This document shows, one piece after another, positions 1 through 10,140 of a DNA stretch of 64,000 bases. This DNA is from Tieghemiomyces parasiticus (Eukaryota; Kickxellomycota; Dimargaritomycetes; Dimargaritales; Dimargaritaceae). Numbering within the stretch: the stretch's first letter is position 1; each line of letters starts with the position of its first letter. The stretch lies in contig JANBPT010000053.1 in the NCBI GenBank assembly GCA_027575765.1, positions 1 to 64,000 of the forward strand, given 5' to 3'. The notes below the pieces were generated by a model, which did not search any database, had not been told where the DNA came from, and saw only the letters and a program-made list of their open reading frames with translations. The position numbers and the translations under genes are program-made.

Positions 1-159
1 ATCCTTTAACACTTTTCTGCCAACCTTTCTACATCCCCCACCCCCACTCCCATACCTCACATTCCCCCCTTTTACAAGTGCTGTACCCACAGGCAACCCT
101 CCACCCTTACAACCCAATTCTAGTGACACTCAAAACCTCTAGCTGGGCACCTCCAATGA

Positions 160-182
160 CCAACTGGAAAATTGCCAGTTGG
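160..182. repeat. small perfect hairpin
   Basis: Eight-base arms (160-167 and 175-182) pair perfectly around a seven-base loop. It lies inside the CpG-poor tract and may be part of the decayed element. No function is implied. Confidence 0.5.
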
Positions 183-609
183 CAGATAAGCATAAAAGCT
201 AAGCCAACTGCCTTCCTCCAAGAAGCAGCGCCACTGCTACTACCTCCACCCTCACTTTATGCTTACCTTAATCAATACACCCTTTGGCTTCCCACTTACC
301 ACCCCCCTTAAAAAACTATGGTTGTGCCGTGTGTCCTGATTTATATAGTGCCCAGCAGGGGACCTACCAGCTTCCTCTGTGGGTGCACCTTTCTCCCTTA
401 TGTGGGAGTAGTTTCCTTCAATGCTGCACCTATCCTGCCTCTCCCTATTGGGAGACTGTATACTCTAGGTATTGGTGCACCCAATTACACCCCTTCAGGA
501 GGTGAAGCAGATGTTGGTACCACAAATGATGGAATATATAGCACTAGAATCAGGACATAGTAATGGTGATAATGGTGAACTGGTAATGTTCCCTGGAGAG
601 ACCCAACTA

Positions 610-960
610 TGGTACCTGGGAACCATCACATTAGATCCTTCACAGGTAAAGCCCCAGTCTACTATTTCAGAACCAGAAATTATGTGATAGTAGAATGACC
701 TTTTGGGAATGATGTTGGACTTGGGCCCACTATCAGCCCAGCCTTTCTGCTATGGGCTAGTGTTAAGAAATTATGGAATTGTAGAGAAGTGTAAGCAAGT
801 ATGGCAAGTGCCATTTGAAAGAGACTGGCTGTGTTGATATTAGGCCCAAGTCTAATACCATAACCAAAAGGCTTTTCTACTATCACAGAATTTATGGTTC
901 TGAAATAGTAGACTTGGACTTTACCCTGAGATAATCTAATGTGGTGGTTCCCAATCACCA
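610..960. repeat. long imperfect inverted repeat (fold-back structure)
   Basis: The left arm (610-727) and right arm (843-960) are both 118 bases and align as reverse complements without a gap. I count 23 mismatches, about 81% identity. The 115-base spacer contains a further 6-bp hairpin (734-739 with 753-758). Equal-length arms around a short non-coding core are typical of fold-back or MITE-like elements, but no flanking target-site duplication is obvious. The structure lies entirely inside the CpG-poor tract and could template a long hairpin RNA if transcribed. Confidence 0.75.
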
Positions 961-1647
961 CACTGGCCCAGGTGTCACTAATTAGATGTAGAAGCTAGGT
1001 TGTGGAGTTGGCTATTGTCCTAGCCAGATGTATGAGGGGCAGTGTGGAGGTGTGGTGGAGTTGTGGGTGGCTGCTACTTTGTGCATAGTGGTGCAGTCAT
1101 TCCAGGTGACCACACTTTGTAAATTTGCCTGAAGGCCTGGGTCAGCCATTGCCATAACCAACAATAAACCTGCCTACATTGACAGAAAATAGCTCAAAGT
1201 TCACAGAGGTGTGCTAAACAATGACTGTATTATACCTGAAACCACCCCCACTTGACTTCTACATTTCACCTAATGTGTGATTACTAGTCACCATTCTGGG
1301 GAAGTACCTACCTATACCCTTAGCCAGCCATAGCTATCTATTACCCTTCCTTTCTTTATCAAACAGGCATCCACCCTGCGCTATCCTTTGGATTTGGATC
1401 ATATATATCCATCAGAATCATGCCTTGCATCCCACCCTTGCATCCTATGGCCCACTGGATTGCAGATGGATTCAAGTGTAAGGCTCATAAGTACCAGTGA
1501 ATGAACTCACCCAAGCCCAATAACAACCATTGCATCACCTCCTTCTATTGCTGGTAAAACATAGCTCAATACACCCTCACCCTCTGGGCATCTCATCTAC
1601 CAACTAAAAGTAAATAAATGGCTTAATAATGCACTAGTCCATAAAAA

Positions 1648-2693
1648 ACGATGTGAAGGGCCACACGTAACAAAGACAACCATGAACTGGTTGGTTGCGC
1701 AGCAGATTGCTACCCTGGTAGTCATCCTTGGTGCAAAAACGAGTTGAGGTGACAGGAAAATGCGTGCCGAAAAAGGACCAATTAGAGTCCCTGGTTTCGT
1801 TTTTCCACAACATTTATAACTCCGCCCTCACAATTGTTGTGATGCTAAGCCCTGGTGGCGGGGATTCAGTTGGGCCGTATGCAATAATGGTCTACGTCCA
1901 ATGGCAAACAAGGTTGATTATGGTGTGTTTACTTTTGCTGTAATGTAAAGAGTATGGGACCATGATGGCGTCCCAGCTAACTAAAATACATAAAGGGAAT
2001 AAAGTCAAGGCAGAATAATTGAACTATTAAAAACCAACTGACAAGCCCTTGCTTACCCTTGGGGGCTTGCTTCTTATACTTGGGTGCCAGGGAACAACCT
2101 ACATCCCCCTGCATACCACACATAACCTTCAACCTAGGGCGGCCTTTCCCACTAAAAGGAGATTGGTGGTTGCTTACGATTTTGGGGTGTCAACGTGCCT
2201 GTTAGATACTTTCAAGGGACAAAGTTGGTGTTGGCACCACACTAAATGTTGTGGACTGGCCCACACAACCACAACTATATATCACGACTATTTTATCAAC
2301 TGTCGCCTATTCTTAAATGGGGTCTGTGTTAGGACTAAAACGACTTTATCACTAACAACGGACCAGTGGCCAAGCCCGCGTCATTTTTAACAGGAACTCG
2401 TCCTAAGTCAACGCTACACAACCGATTTTACCCACTTTAATGATCTCGCGACTATTCAAATCGCCTAAACTGACGCCTAGAGAGTAAACTTCAGTTCCAT
2501 CTTGATATCTGATCTTGTGCCGTCTGCACTAAAAGTGTAAAACCGTAACACTGTAAGCACGCTCTCCAATCGAATTATTCCTATATTTCTCCTCAAACGT
2601 CTGCTTGCTTGCTGTCCCTTTATTTTAATAACGTTGCCACTTGTTTTTTTCCTTTTTTTATGGTATTTTGCGTACCGCTCGAAACGAAATATA
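1648..2693. other. intergenic, no supported gene
   Basis: CpG frequency returns to normal here. Open frames are short and have no recognisable motif or splice-linked partner. T-rich runs lie just upstream of the tRNA gene. I see no other feature. Confidence 0.5.
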
Positions 2694-2777
2694 GGTCAGA
2701 TGGCCGAGCGGTCTAAGGCGCTACGTTCAGGTCGTAGTCTACTCTTGTAGGCGTGGGTTCGAATCCCACTCTGACCA
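2694..2777 (+). tRNA. tRNA-Leu (anticodon CAG)
   Basis: A complete 84-nt class II tRNA can be folded. The acceptor stem is GGTCAGA with TCTGACC and discriminator base A. The D stem is GCC/GGC around a loop containing AGCGGT. The anticodon stem CTACG/CGTAG carries the loop TTCAGGT, so the anticodon is CAG and reads CUG. A long variable arm follows, then a T arm with GTGGGTTCGAATCCCAC. The long variable arm and the CAG anticodon fit leucine. No intron is present, and the 3' CCA is not encoded apart from the overlapping discriminator region. Confidence 0.95.
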
Positions 2778-4834
2778 ATATTTTACGACTTCGTTCATTA
2801 CAACTCGGTATCGAAACCAACGTTGGCAACTTATAATTTTGGGTTAGGCCTCTACGGTACGCCTGGTGACATGCTGCAAGAGTGATGCTGATATAATCAG
2901 GACGCCAATGTTATAGAAACCATTCTACATATCGTGTAGTTTTCAAGGCCCACCTACAACTCATTTCCCCGCCTCTGTAGTAAAAGCTGTTAACTGTTAA
3001 TGTGCGATAGCAATTATTTCATGATCAGAAACGTTGTATCGGATAGCCTCCTACTTCATACTCGAGACGTTTTCCTTCATTAGATAGAGCGCATTACCCA
3101 GCACATTATTATCTAGCCGGCGTAGGGGTTGCGTAGCCTTATCATTGAACATTCTCGATTATCGATATATAAACCTAGTGGTTTGCGATCTAGACAATGC
3201 AGCTTTAGGGCTTCGACTTTCCCCTGCGGGCGGGACTGTGAGAAGAGTAACATATACCAGGTGTATTGTTAATCAGGCCATACCTATAAGAGGCAAGTGT
3301 ATCCGACTCGAGAACGGCCAAGACCAACCAATGCCCTGTGGAGAACCAAAGGGGGGTTCTCTTCCGCTGTGGACGGGTGGACCTTGGCGACACCCTCCTC
3401 TATCTGCGCATCTGTGGGTGAAAGTGGACGTTGGTACTCTGAGCGTTGCAGTGTGCCTTGCGGGCCATTTTCCCGAACGGTAGCACAATGACGCCCAAAC
3501 GGGGTTACACCCGGACCAAACCATTGTCCCGCGGTTGGCCGGCTCGGCAAGCCACCAAAATACGTCTTTCCAGTCGCGGCTGCTGGCAATGGGCACACAG
3601 ACGGGAATGCCAAGTCTTCCCTCGTCTCCTCCGTACTGCAGGCTGCTAAGCCTGTCCTTTGGAATGGGTGGAAATAATGATATTAAAAAATAGGATCATG
3701 AATAAGACGGGTGATTAGTGGCCAGGGGTGATGGAATGGGAGTGGGGGGAAACGGAATGGAACGTTCGGGGGTTTATTGTTCGACCGAGTGAGCCTGTGA
3801 GGGATCCCCTTGGCATCATGCGGCCCGAAGTGGCTCACGGCTTGGCAGGCAGAACAGGTTGCCTTCTTCCGTTACCTGACGGTACCTTTGCAGGGACCCG
3901 CGCTACGACGCGTAGCCAGGGCTTTTGTTGGGGGGTAAGGCGGTCTGTTTGGTCGCGTCGGCGCACCCTGGACAAAACCAGTCCATCCCTCGTCACGCCG
4001 CCTTCTATATAAGCTCCCTCCGGGGCGTCCCATGCGATCCAGGCAAAATTCTTGTCCATACCTTTTATCTCCCCGCCACCTACTTTCCAGTTCCTTAGCA
4101 ACGGTGACCCCTAGGCCCCCCTAACGTGCCTGCACCAACCTCTCCCCGCACTGCCGTCCCTGGTCTGGCAACCCTTATTGTCCCTACCCCCACCGTGGCT
4201 GAGATCTCCCGCGTCATTATTCTGCGGGTATTCACTGCATAACCCCCTGGCCCCAACACTCGCCAGTTCGCTTTACCACTGTTGAGTCTCGTTACACCCT
4301 GGAGCGCCCACTTGAACCTTTGCGTGGCCGGCCGAATCACCTGCTTAAGCCAGTCCCAACCGCTAGCCTGCCCTGCGCCTAGTTTAGGGAAGCCCCCGAC
4401 CACTCGGGTACCACCGACCTTCCGTCTGCCGTACGGCTGTCGGCCCATTTAACCGTAGGCCGTTGTCCCGCTTCCGGTCGCCCTGTGCGCTCCTTGACTT
4501 TGTTCTACTTCCCCCTCCCCTTCTCCCTGTCGTGATTGCCGGTCCATTTAATTTCACCTTTACTAGCCTTCTGGCCTCAGCCTACCGTCCGCTCTTCCGT
4601 CACCGGCCCATCCCCTTTAAAACCCCGCTGGACCCTCCCCTCCCGTCAGCGTTTACTGTTTTTCCATATTCCTGCTGGTTTGTGTCAGCCCTCTCGGTGT
4701 TTACTGCTCTCCCGTTTCGTTTCGGCCTTTTTGCTTAGTTCCCGCTCCCCGGCACAAGCCTCTGTGCACGTAAGCCCGCACGGTACCGCTACCCAATCTC
4801 CGTCCGTGTGTGTCCGTGCATCCCCCACTCCGCC
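2778..4834. other. intergenic, upstream of the TMEM198-like gene
   Basis: Several open frames of 60-117 codons overlap on both strands between about 3,145 and 4,450. They show no conserved motif, no clear codon preference and no consistent splice joins, so I treat them as chance. The last 400 bases are pyrimidine-rich, consistent with the 5' leader of the downstream gene. Confidence 0.5.
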
Positions 4835-5608
4835 ATGCTGCATCTGTCCGCGATGGGCTCCTCCAAGTTAGGGGCGGCCGCCACTCGGTTCTGGCTCTTC
4901 GCCGTGGGCGTGCTGAGTTGCTTCGCCGCCACCTGGGCCCAGGAAACCACTGGCGGCGGGTACCACCTCTTCGCCCAGGACATTATCGCCGGTATCATCT
5001 TGATTATCGTCGGGTTCCTATTTTGCTTCTTTGGTCGCCGTCTGTTCAAGGTCGTGCTCTTCCTGGCCGGCTTCTGTGTGTTCGCTCTCCTCGTCCTGCT
5101 GGCCTGCTACCGTATCCGACCCCCGACCGAGGACGAGACCACAAGGGCCATCCTCTACTACGTGGCGGCCGTCATTGGTGGTATCTTTGGTGGTGTTCTG
5201 AGCATGTGCTTCTGGTTCGTCGGTCTGGCCCTCATCGGTGCCTTGGGTGGCTTCACCCTGGCTGTCTGGCTGCTTTCGTTGCGCAGCGGTGGCCTAATCA
5301 CCAGCACCTGGGGCCAGGTCTTGCTTGTCGTCCTGCTTGTGCTCGCCGGCATGATAGCCATCTTCTTCCTCGAGAAGCACATTCTCATTATCGCCACCGC
5401 CCTCTGGGGGGCCTACGCCATGATGGTTGGTATTGATTCCTTCGCCCACACCGGCTTCCGTGAACAGCTCAGCGAATTCTTTGACGGCGACACCGCCTCC
5501 GTGTACAATACCAACGCCAAAGTCTACGCCATGATTGGCTCCACCATCGCCCTCGCCCTGATTGGCGCCATCGTGCAGTACCGCAGCTTCACCGGCCGTC
5601 ACCGCTAA
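4835..5608 (+). CDS. TMEM198/DUF4203-like multi-pass membrane protein
   Basis: A 257-residue single-exon protein of unknown biochemical role. The first ATG is at 4835 and a second at 4853; the second begins directly before a hydrophobic signal sequence ending near an Ala-x-Ala type site (TWAQ), so either may be used. A short lumenal stretch is followed by about seven hydrophobic segments. Glycine-rich helices such as AAVIGGIFGGVLSMCFW alternate with short charged loops, and the C-terminus ends in basic residues. This pattern matches the DUF4203/TMEM198 family of seven-helix proteins, known in animals for a Wnt-receptor link and widespread but uncharacterised in fungi. The family assignment rests on topology and glycine-rich helices, not on a catalytic motif. 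A signal peptide ahead of the helices implies entry into the secretory pathway. Confidence 0.72.
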   Translation: MLHLSAMGSSKLGAAATRFWLFAVGVLSCFAATWAQETTGGGYHLFAQDIIAGIILIIVGFLFCFFGRRLFKVVLFLAGFCVFALLVLLACYRIRPPTEDETTRAILYYVAAVIGGIFGGVLSMCFWFVGLALIGALGGFTLAVWLLSLRSGGLITSTWGQVLLVVLLVLAGMIAIFFLEKHILIIATALWGAYAMMVGIDSFAHTGFREQLSEFFDGDTASVYNTNAKVYAMIGSTIALALIGAIVQYRSFTGRHR

Positions 5609-6060
5609 ACAGTAGCGGTAGTCGACGAGTACCCCCATCTTCCATCGGGTTTCCCGCCCATGTCATTGTTTCGACCTGTATTATGTATCTACTCTCTTCC
5701 TTTTTCCAGAGCAAAAATTGGCCAATACTTTGCAGCACGCCTCGGCCATGGGTTTCCTTGCGTGTCATTTTTTTTCCACTCCAGCTGGGGGTTCGTCTTT
5801 AGGCACCAGTTTCCAATAAACCGCACTCTTGCCTCCCTTCCCTCCTATGATCATGCCGTACACTATACTGTAACGAGGTGATTCAAACCTTAAGCTCCTG
5901 TTGGGGTGAAATGCATTGGCTTTGTTTTAGCAGGGACGTCGCGTCGACTGAGATTTAATCCCTGATTTAGTTTATTGCTGGATGGCCCAAGGGGCGCTCT
6001 CGCCTAGCTACTGGGGCTGGATGTAACCCATTTCAAACGCCCCGCGACTCCCCCCCACGC
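5609..6060. other. convergent intergenic region
   Basis: Shared 3' region between the TMEM198-like gene (+) and the secreted-protein gene (-). It holds the candidate AATAAA signal and no supportable gene. Confidence 0.5.
5815..5820 (+). terminator. AATAAA polyadenylation signal candidate
   Basis: AATAAA lies about 207 bases after the stop codon of the TMEM198-like gene in a T-rich region, a plausible cleavage and polyadenylation signal for that transcript. Confidence 0.4.
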
Positions 6061-6828
6061 TTATATATGCACACTCCCCACCGACGACCGCGGCGAACTA
6101 CTGGCGCCAGCCAATCCATGGAGCTTCCAACGTGAACTCCAATCCTGCCCCTCAGGCCAGCCCAGGCTGGTGACCACGGGATAAATGAGACCGCCATGGC
6201 ACACTGATAAGACTTCCTGTAGCGCACGCAACTGGTCCATTTCCTCCTCGTACCGGTGTCTAGCCCCTTCCCGTGACTCGTCCCCTTGCGGCACAGGCTG
6301 CTTAACGTCGAACCGAAAATACACTCGGGGTTCATCCTGCAGGCCTTCAAATTCAAGTTGCTGCTGGATAAAATCTATGTCATTAGCACTAGTGAGCACG
6401 ATCGGGTGGAACCGACTGGCCTTTGGGGGTAGCCAGACCGCCAAGTGGTTATGGCCGAACCTGTCGACCTTGTCGCGCAGGTAGCTATGGCCCCTCGTAT
6501 CGCCTTCGCGGACAGCGGTAAGAGCTTTGGTCCAGGTGCTGACGGCCCATTGCGTCCGTGGGTCGGCGGGAAGCTCCGATTGAGTGGCCGTGGTGGTTGG
6601 GGTGAGACTGTGAAAGGCGTGGGTGAATAGGCTGCGCTTAGGGGCCTTGGTAAAGAATGCCCGGCAGTAATCAGGACGACGGGAAGTATACTGTGCTGGG
6701 GAAGCCGTACCGGCAGCGGATGGGCAGGCAGGCGACAACGTGGACTCCGCAGAGTAGACGCTCGGAGCGGCTAGCGCAGCGCTGACGATTGAGACGGTGA
6801 CCGTGAGGGTAACGGCGGGAATTTTCAT
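6061..6828 (-). CDS. secreted protein of unknown function
   Basis: A 255-residue single-exon protein starting at an ATG (6828). The first 21 residues form a clear signal peptide: MKIP, a hydrophobic core, then an Ala-Leu-Ala-Ala-Pro cleavage region. The mature part has no membrane segment. It contains few cysteines (PACPS, DYCRAFF, SVCHGG) and a middle section rich in aromatic and charged residues that looks folded, for example HLAVWLPPKASRFHPIVLTS and PRVYFRFDVKQPVPQGD. I do not recognise a family. Seen: export signal and a compact, non-repetitive mature domain. Inferred: extracellular or vacuolar protein, possibly an effector-type product. Its nearest neighbours (TMEM198-like, RAD14) do not suggest a shared pathway. 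Confidence 0.65.
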   Translation of the reverse strand: MKIPAVTLTVTVSIVSAALAAPSVYSAESTLSPACPSAAGTASPAQYTSRRPDYCRAFFTKAPKRSLFTHAFHSLTPTTTATQSELPADPRTQWAVSTWTKALTAVREGDTRGHSYLRDKVDRFGHNHLAVWLPPKASRFHPIVLTSANDIDFIQQQLEFEGLQDEPRVYFRFDVKQPVPQGDESREGARHRYEEEMDQLRALQEVLSVCHGGLIYPVVTSLGWPEGQDWSSRWKLHGLAGASSSPRSSVGSVHI

Positions 6829-6950
6829 GGTGGTGGGCTGTGGGATGCTGCTGGATAGAGTGGTGGCGAGAGTTCAGGACCGAGTCCCTAGAATGTGATC
6901 ACGAAGTGTGTGATGCTATGTGGCAGCCCCGTGAAGCGGTGGTATCTCCC

Positions 6951-6958
6951 TTTATATC
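6951..6958 (-). promoter_or_regulatory. TATA-like element of the secreted-protein gene
   Basis: GATATAAA on the minus strand, about 125 bases upstream of the ATG at 6828. The position suits a fungal core promoter, but this is motif matching only. Confidence 0.35.
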
Positions 6959-7950
6959 AAAACAAGGCCGCAAGCCAAGCCGTCCGGTGAGCCTTCGGGG
7001 TGAGTGGGAATGTAGGTAGGGGACCAGCGTATGCTGAAGTATCATGGCCGGCCTGAACCATCGCCATAAGTTGGTCGCTGCTGGCCTGCTATATTGTGAC
7101 CATCCCCTCTCCCTTCCGTATGACAGCTACGTCGGCTGGGAACATAATCGGAGCTGTCGAAAAATTTGGTGTCCCGTCAAGAGGCTGAAGTCAACCGACC
7201 CCTAGCACCAGAAGCAAGGATAGGCCGACTACCGGCCGGGAAAAAGGGCCGGTTAGTCACGAAAGCAATGGGCTATCGAATAAAAAGTGTGTTGTCTATC
7301 TGAGCGGCCACCTGCGATGTTGTCGCCTGTGGGACGTACGCTGCCACCCGTACAACACCAATGCCAGAAGTATTCGATCATTCAAGGACCAGAATCATCC
7401 GCCCACCATTTCATCGTACTCACTGTCTTTCTGTATAAAAAAACCAGCTCTCTTCCTTCCATTTGCATTGCTCCTCTCTACTATGGTTGTTCCGGTAGTC
7501 GGAGTGAAGGGTAAAAAGGAGCGGGTTTAATCGAGGACCTGGTCGCCACGGTCCCCTTCTTTAATTGAACGATTCCGTGTTACCCAACATAGGTGGAAGC
7601 GGGTACTGACGGGACAATGTGTTCGAGTGCACATTTACATTGAAGGGGGGAGGGCACTGGTACCGTCCGTGTACGACGCAAAGTTGCGTTGAGCAAAGGT
7701 GGTAAGGAGAAGGCGCCTATAGAGGGCTGTGGCGTGGGCGGCTCACGGTCCTAAAATCGCCCACCTGGTCATTTAAAGTCCAACTTGACACGTACGTTGG
7801 TCTACTTTCGGCACCACTCTGGACGGTATCCTTTACCATTTAACGGTGCATCGTATGCGGAAGTACTCGCCTTCAATAAACCAAAAGTTGGCGGCTAAAC
7901 AGTCGTTGGTGACACTACGGTCGTTCAAATCACAAGTTTTTGGATTCTTT

Positions 7951-7956
7951 TTTATT
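7951..7956 (-). terminator. AATAAA signal downstream of RAD14
   Basis: AATAAA on the minus strand starting 27 bases beyond the RAD14 stop codon, followed by an A-rich stretch. It is a plausible but close polyadenylation signal. Confidence 0.35.
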
Positions 7957-7982
7957 GTTGTCGGGTCGGGTTGTATGGTCCA

Positions 7983-9711
7983 CTAAAACTCTTCCACCTC
8001 CACCTTAATCCCGCACGTTTGACACACCTTGGTTGTAATGCCCGTCTCGGGATCCTCCTCCGTCATGCCGTATTCGTGTTCGTGCTTGGCGTCGTAATCC
8101 CGCTTCTGCCAAATGCTGGTGCGCGTCCGGTTCCGTAGCTCTGGAAAAGTGTCATCGGTGGGTGTGAAGGTATAGAGCGTAAGGGGAGTGAGCGTATAGG
8201 TCTTGTGAGGGGTAACAGAGGCTGGGTAATATGACCGGCCACGCGCAGTGATTCAGCCTGATATAGTCACCAATACAGTCTGGGTGGGCCGAAACTTACC
8301 CCGTAGGCTGGCCTGGAACTTCTTAGCCTTGCGCGTTTTCTTCTCCTCCGCCCGGCGCTGATATTCCTGGTCCAGTGCCTCCTCGCTACCCCACCGTCTG
8401 AAGGCGTAGGCCTCGACCTGACGATGAAAAAGTGGGCGCGCCGACAGGCAAGAGTGGCAGGCAGTAACGTACAGATAGATTAACCTCCCATTCTGGTGAC
8501 TACGCAGGCCTTGTATATTTGCCATTGGAGCATCAGGAACATGGATATTTGTTGAATAGGAGCCAAAGGGCGGGGCGAACCTACCTGCTCGCGAACGTAG
8601 AGCATCATGTTGTTCCAGGTGGCCTTACGTGGGTTGGGCTTCTCCCAGCACCGCAAGATCTCACGGTCGCGAAGTTCCTCTGCAACGCAGTATCGGGACG
8701 GGCGTGTGAACGGTTGTCATTTTACGTTAAACCTCCGCTTCTTCAACTCAGGTAAGGTTTTTGACCAACGCTTTACCGTCGTCAGTCCCACTATTTCATA
8801 GAGGGCCTTGTCATTACTTACCATCCGTTAATAAGTAGTCCTATCAGTGAACAAAACATGTGAGTAAAGTTAAGGTGGACGATTAGTGTTCAAGCGCCGA
8901 CATTGCTCAATCTTCTGAGTACACTCTTAGGACCGTACGGTCCGCCGCATCAATCCTAAATAATTTGCCAAGGAAAGATCCGAAATCAACTCCTTCAACT
9001 GCACCCATGTGGCTTACCTCTTTGGCTTCCGTTTTGGTGATCAAACTGTACTTATCCGGGTTATTTCGCTTGCATTCCCGGCAAACTGTAATATCAAACA
9101 TTTTAAAAAAGATTGCGTCCAGGTCCATCGAACCGCACTCGCGGCACTTGGGGTTGAGGGTCGGGTCAGCATTCAGCGCTGGAAACGATCAACGAGGGGG
9201 TCGGGAATATACGAAATAAGTGTCCGTTAGAATAAAGAGGGAGAGGGTTGTTCTACGCCGTATGGAGCTTGGTTGGTGGTTCAAACCCTCCGGGGGAAAA
9301 TACGAAATGGAACCACTTACGTAGGTCGTCGATCAAAATCTTTTCGGTAGGCCGGTTGCGGGCGAGAGCCGCATCGTCTGGGTCAGGGGCGTCGGGTATA
9401 ATGAACCCGCCCCGGCTGTCGACCATGTTGGTTAGGTCGTACTCGCAGTAGCCCGAGGAGAGCGCGCTGACCCCGCGCCCGTTATTACGCCGGGGCCGTT
9501 TCCGGGGGCCGGCTTCATCGTGGGCATTGCCTGCAGCCGGGGCGGGGGATTTCGAGGAGAGGGTCGTCGGGCCGTCCCTAGTAGTAGCGGGAGCGGAGGT
9601 TTGGGCTAATTTGGCTTGCGCTTTGCGACGGTTTTCCGAAATGCGTTCGCGCTGCTCGGTAGTTAAACCGGAGGATGGCGGCTGCGAGCCGCTTATCGTT
9701 TGGTCCGCCAT
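7983..9711 (-). CDS. RAD14: nucleotide-excision repair factor Rad14/XPA
   Basis: DNA-damage recognition protein of nucleotide excision repair, which works in the nucleus with RPA, TFIIH and the XPF-ERCC1 nuclease. Six exons join in phase: 9711-9321, 9178-9018, 8840-8822, 8679-8585, 8417-8300 and 8140-7983, giving 313 residues. The N-terminus has a Rad14/XPA helix (LTTEQRERISENRRKAQAKL), a basic KRPRR cluster at 71-75 and the family signature YCEYDLTNMVDSRGGFI at 88-104. The zinc finger is C142-x2-C145-x17-C163-x2-C166, exactly the XPA spacing. SLITKTEAKE then DYLLTD, EKPNP and VEAYAFRRWGSEEAL follow as in yeast Rad14, ending with TSIWQKRDY and a CQTCG pair. The third exon is only 19 nt; its inclusion restores both phase and the conserved KEDYLLTDEEL sequence. 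Introns are 107-181 nt with GTAAGT or GTAGGT type donors. Confidence 0.94.
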
Positions 9712-10140
9712 ACCTGTGGGGGGGGTGCCTCGGGTCGTGGGTGAATGCGGAGGGGCGAGTCTAATAAATATGGCTTACACCTAGGATATCGGTTATAGGA
9801 TGAAGAGGCTAGGCAGGGTATTAGGGAATGAAGAAACGGGCCTTAAGCGAGAAGCGTAGCAATGTAGGGGAATGAGGGGGGCGCCGTCGTCATGGAAGGA
9901 GAAGGACGAGTAGCATAAAAATGTCCGCCCTACCGCAGCAGGGCGTAGCCAAGCATTGGCCGAAGAAGACCGTGCGCCTTTAAAGTTGTCACCACCACCC
10001 TTCCGAGCCAGCATACTGGTCGCCCTGAACCTCAGCCAACGTAATCCTTTTTAGGAAACTTCACAAAATCATGAATTTATTGCCAAAGGGGGGGGGGGAG
10101 ATAAGAAAAGACAGCGGTTAGGTAAACCCCTCTCCGTTGG
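9712..10140. other. intergenic with an 11-G homopolymer
   Basis: Promoter side of RAD14 and 3' side of the first Crinkler-like gene. It contains an uninterrupted run of 11 G (10088-10098). I see no gene. Confidence 0.5.

Larger units (their letters stand above)
1..1647. mobile_element. CpG-depleted tract, probable decayed mobile element
   Basis: Counting by eye gives only three CG dinucleotides in about 1,650 bases (near 229, 328 and 1379), whereas CG becomes frequent again from about 1649. The tract is rich in TG and CA, the products expected from deamination of methylated CpG on either strand. It has no long open frame and contains a 118-bp imperfect inverted repeat. Seen: CpG loss with a sharp right boundary. 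Known: methylated repeats in several fungi and other eukaryotes lose CpG in this way. Inferred: a silenced, old transposable element. Foreign DNA joined at the contig edge is the alternative. The element family cannot be named. Confidence 0.6.
6829..7982. other. intergenic
   Basis: Upstream region of the secreted-protein gene and 3' side of RAD14. No supportable ORF or repeat was seen apart from the TATA-like element and the RAD14 polyadenylation candidate. Confidence 0.5.

Noticed and set aside
3145..3650. Several overlapping frames of 60-112 codons on both strands
   Set aside because: No strand shows family motifs, splice partners or consistent codon bias.
9261..9300. tRNA-like T-arm sequence (GGTTCAAACCC)
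   Set aside because: No matching acceptor, D or anticodon stems; it lies in a RAD14 intron.
9253..9711. Single-exon 152-residue reading of the RAD14 first exon
   Set aside because: The last 22 codons read into the intron; the GTAAGT at 9320 and the zinc-finger exon downstream show it is spliced.
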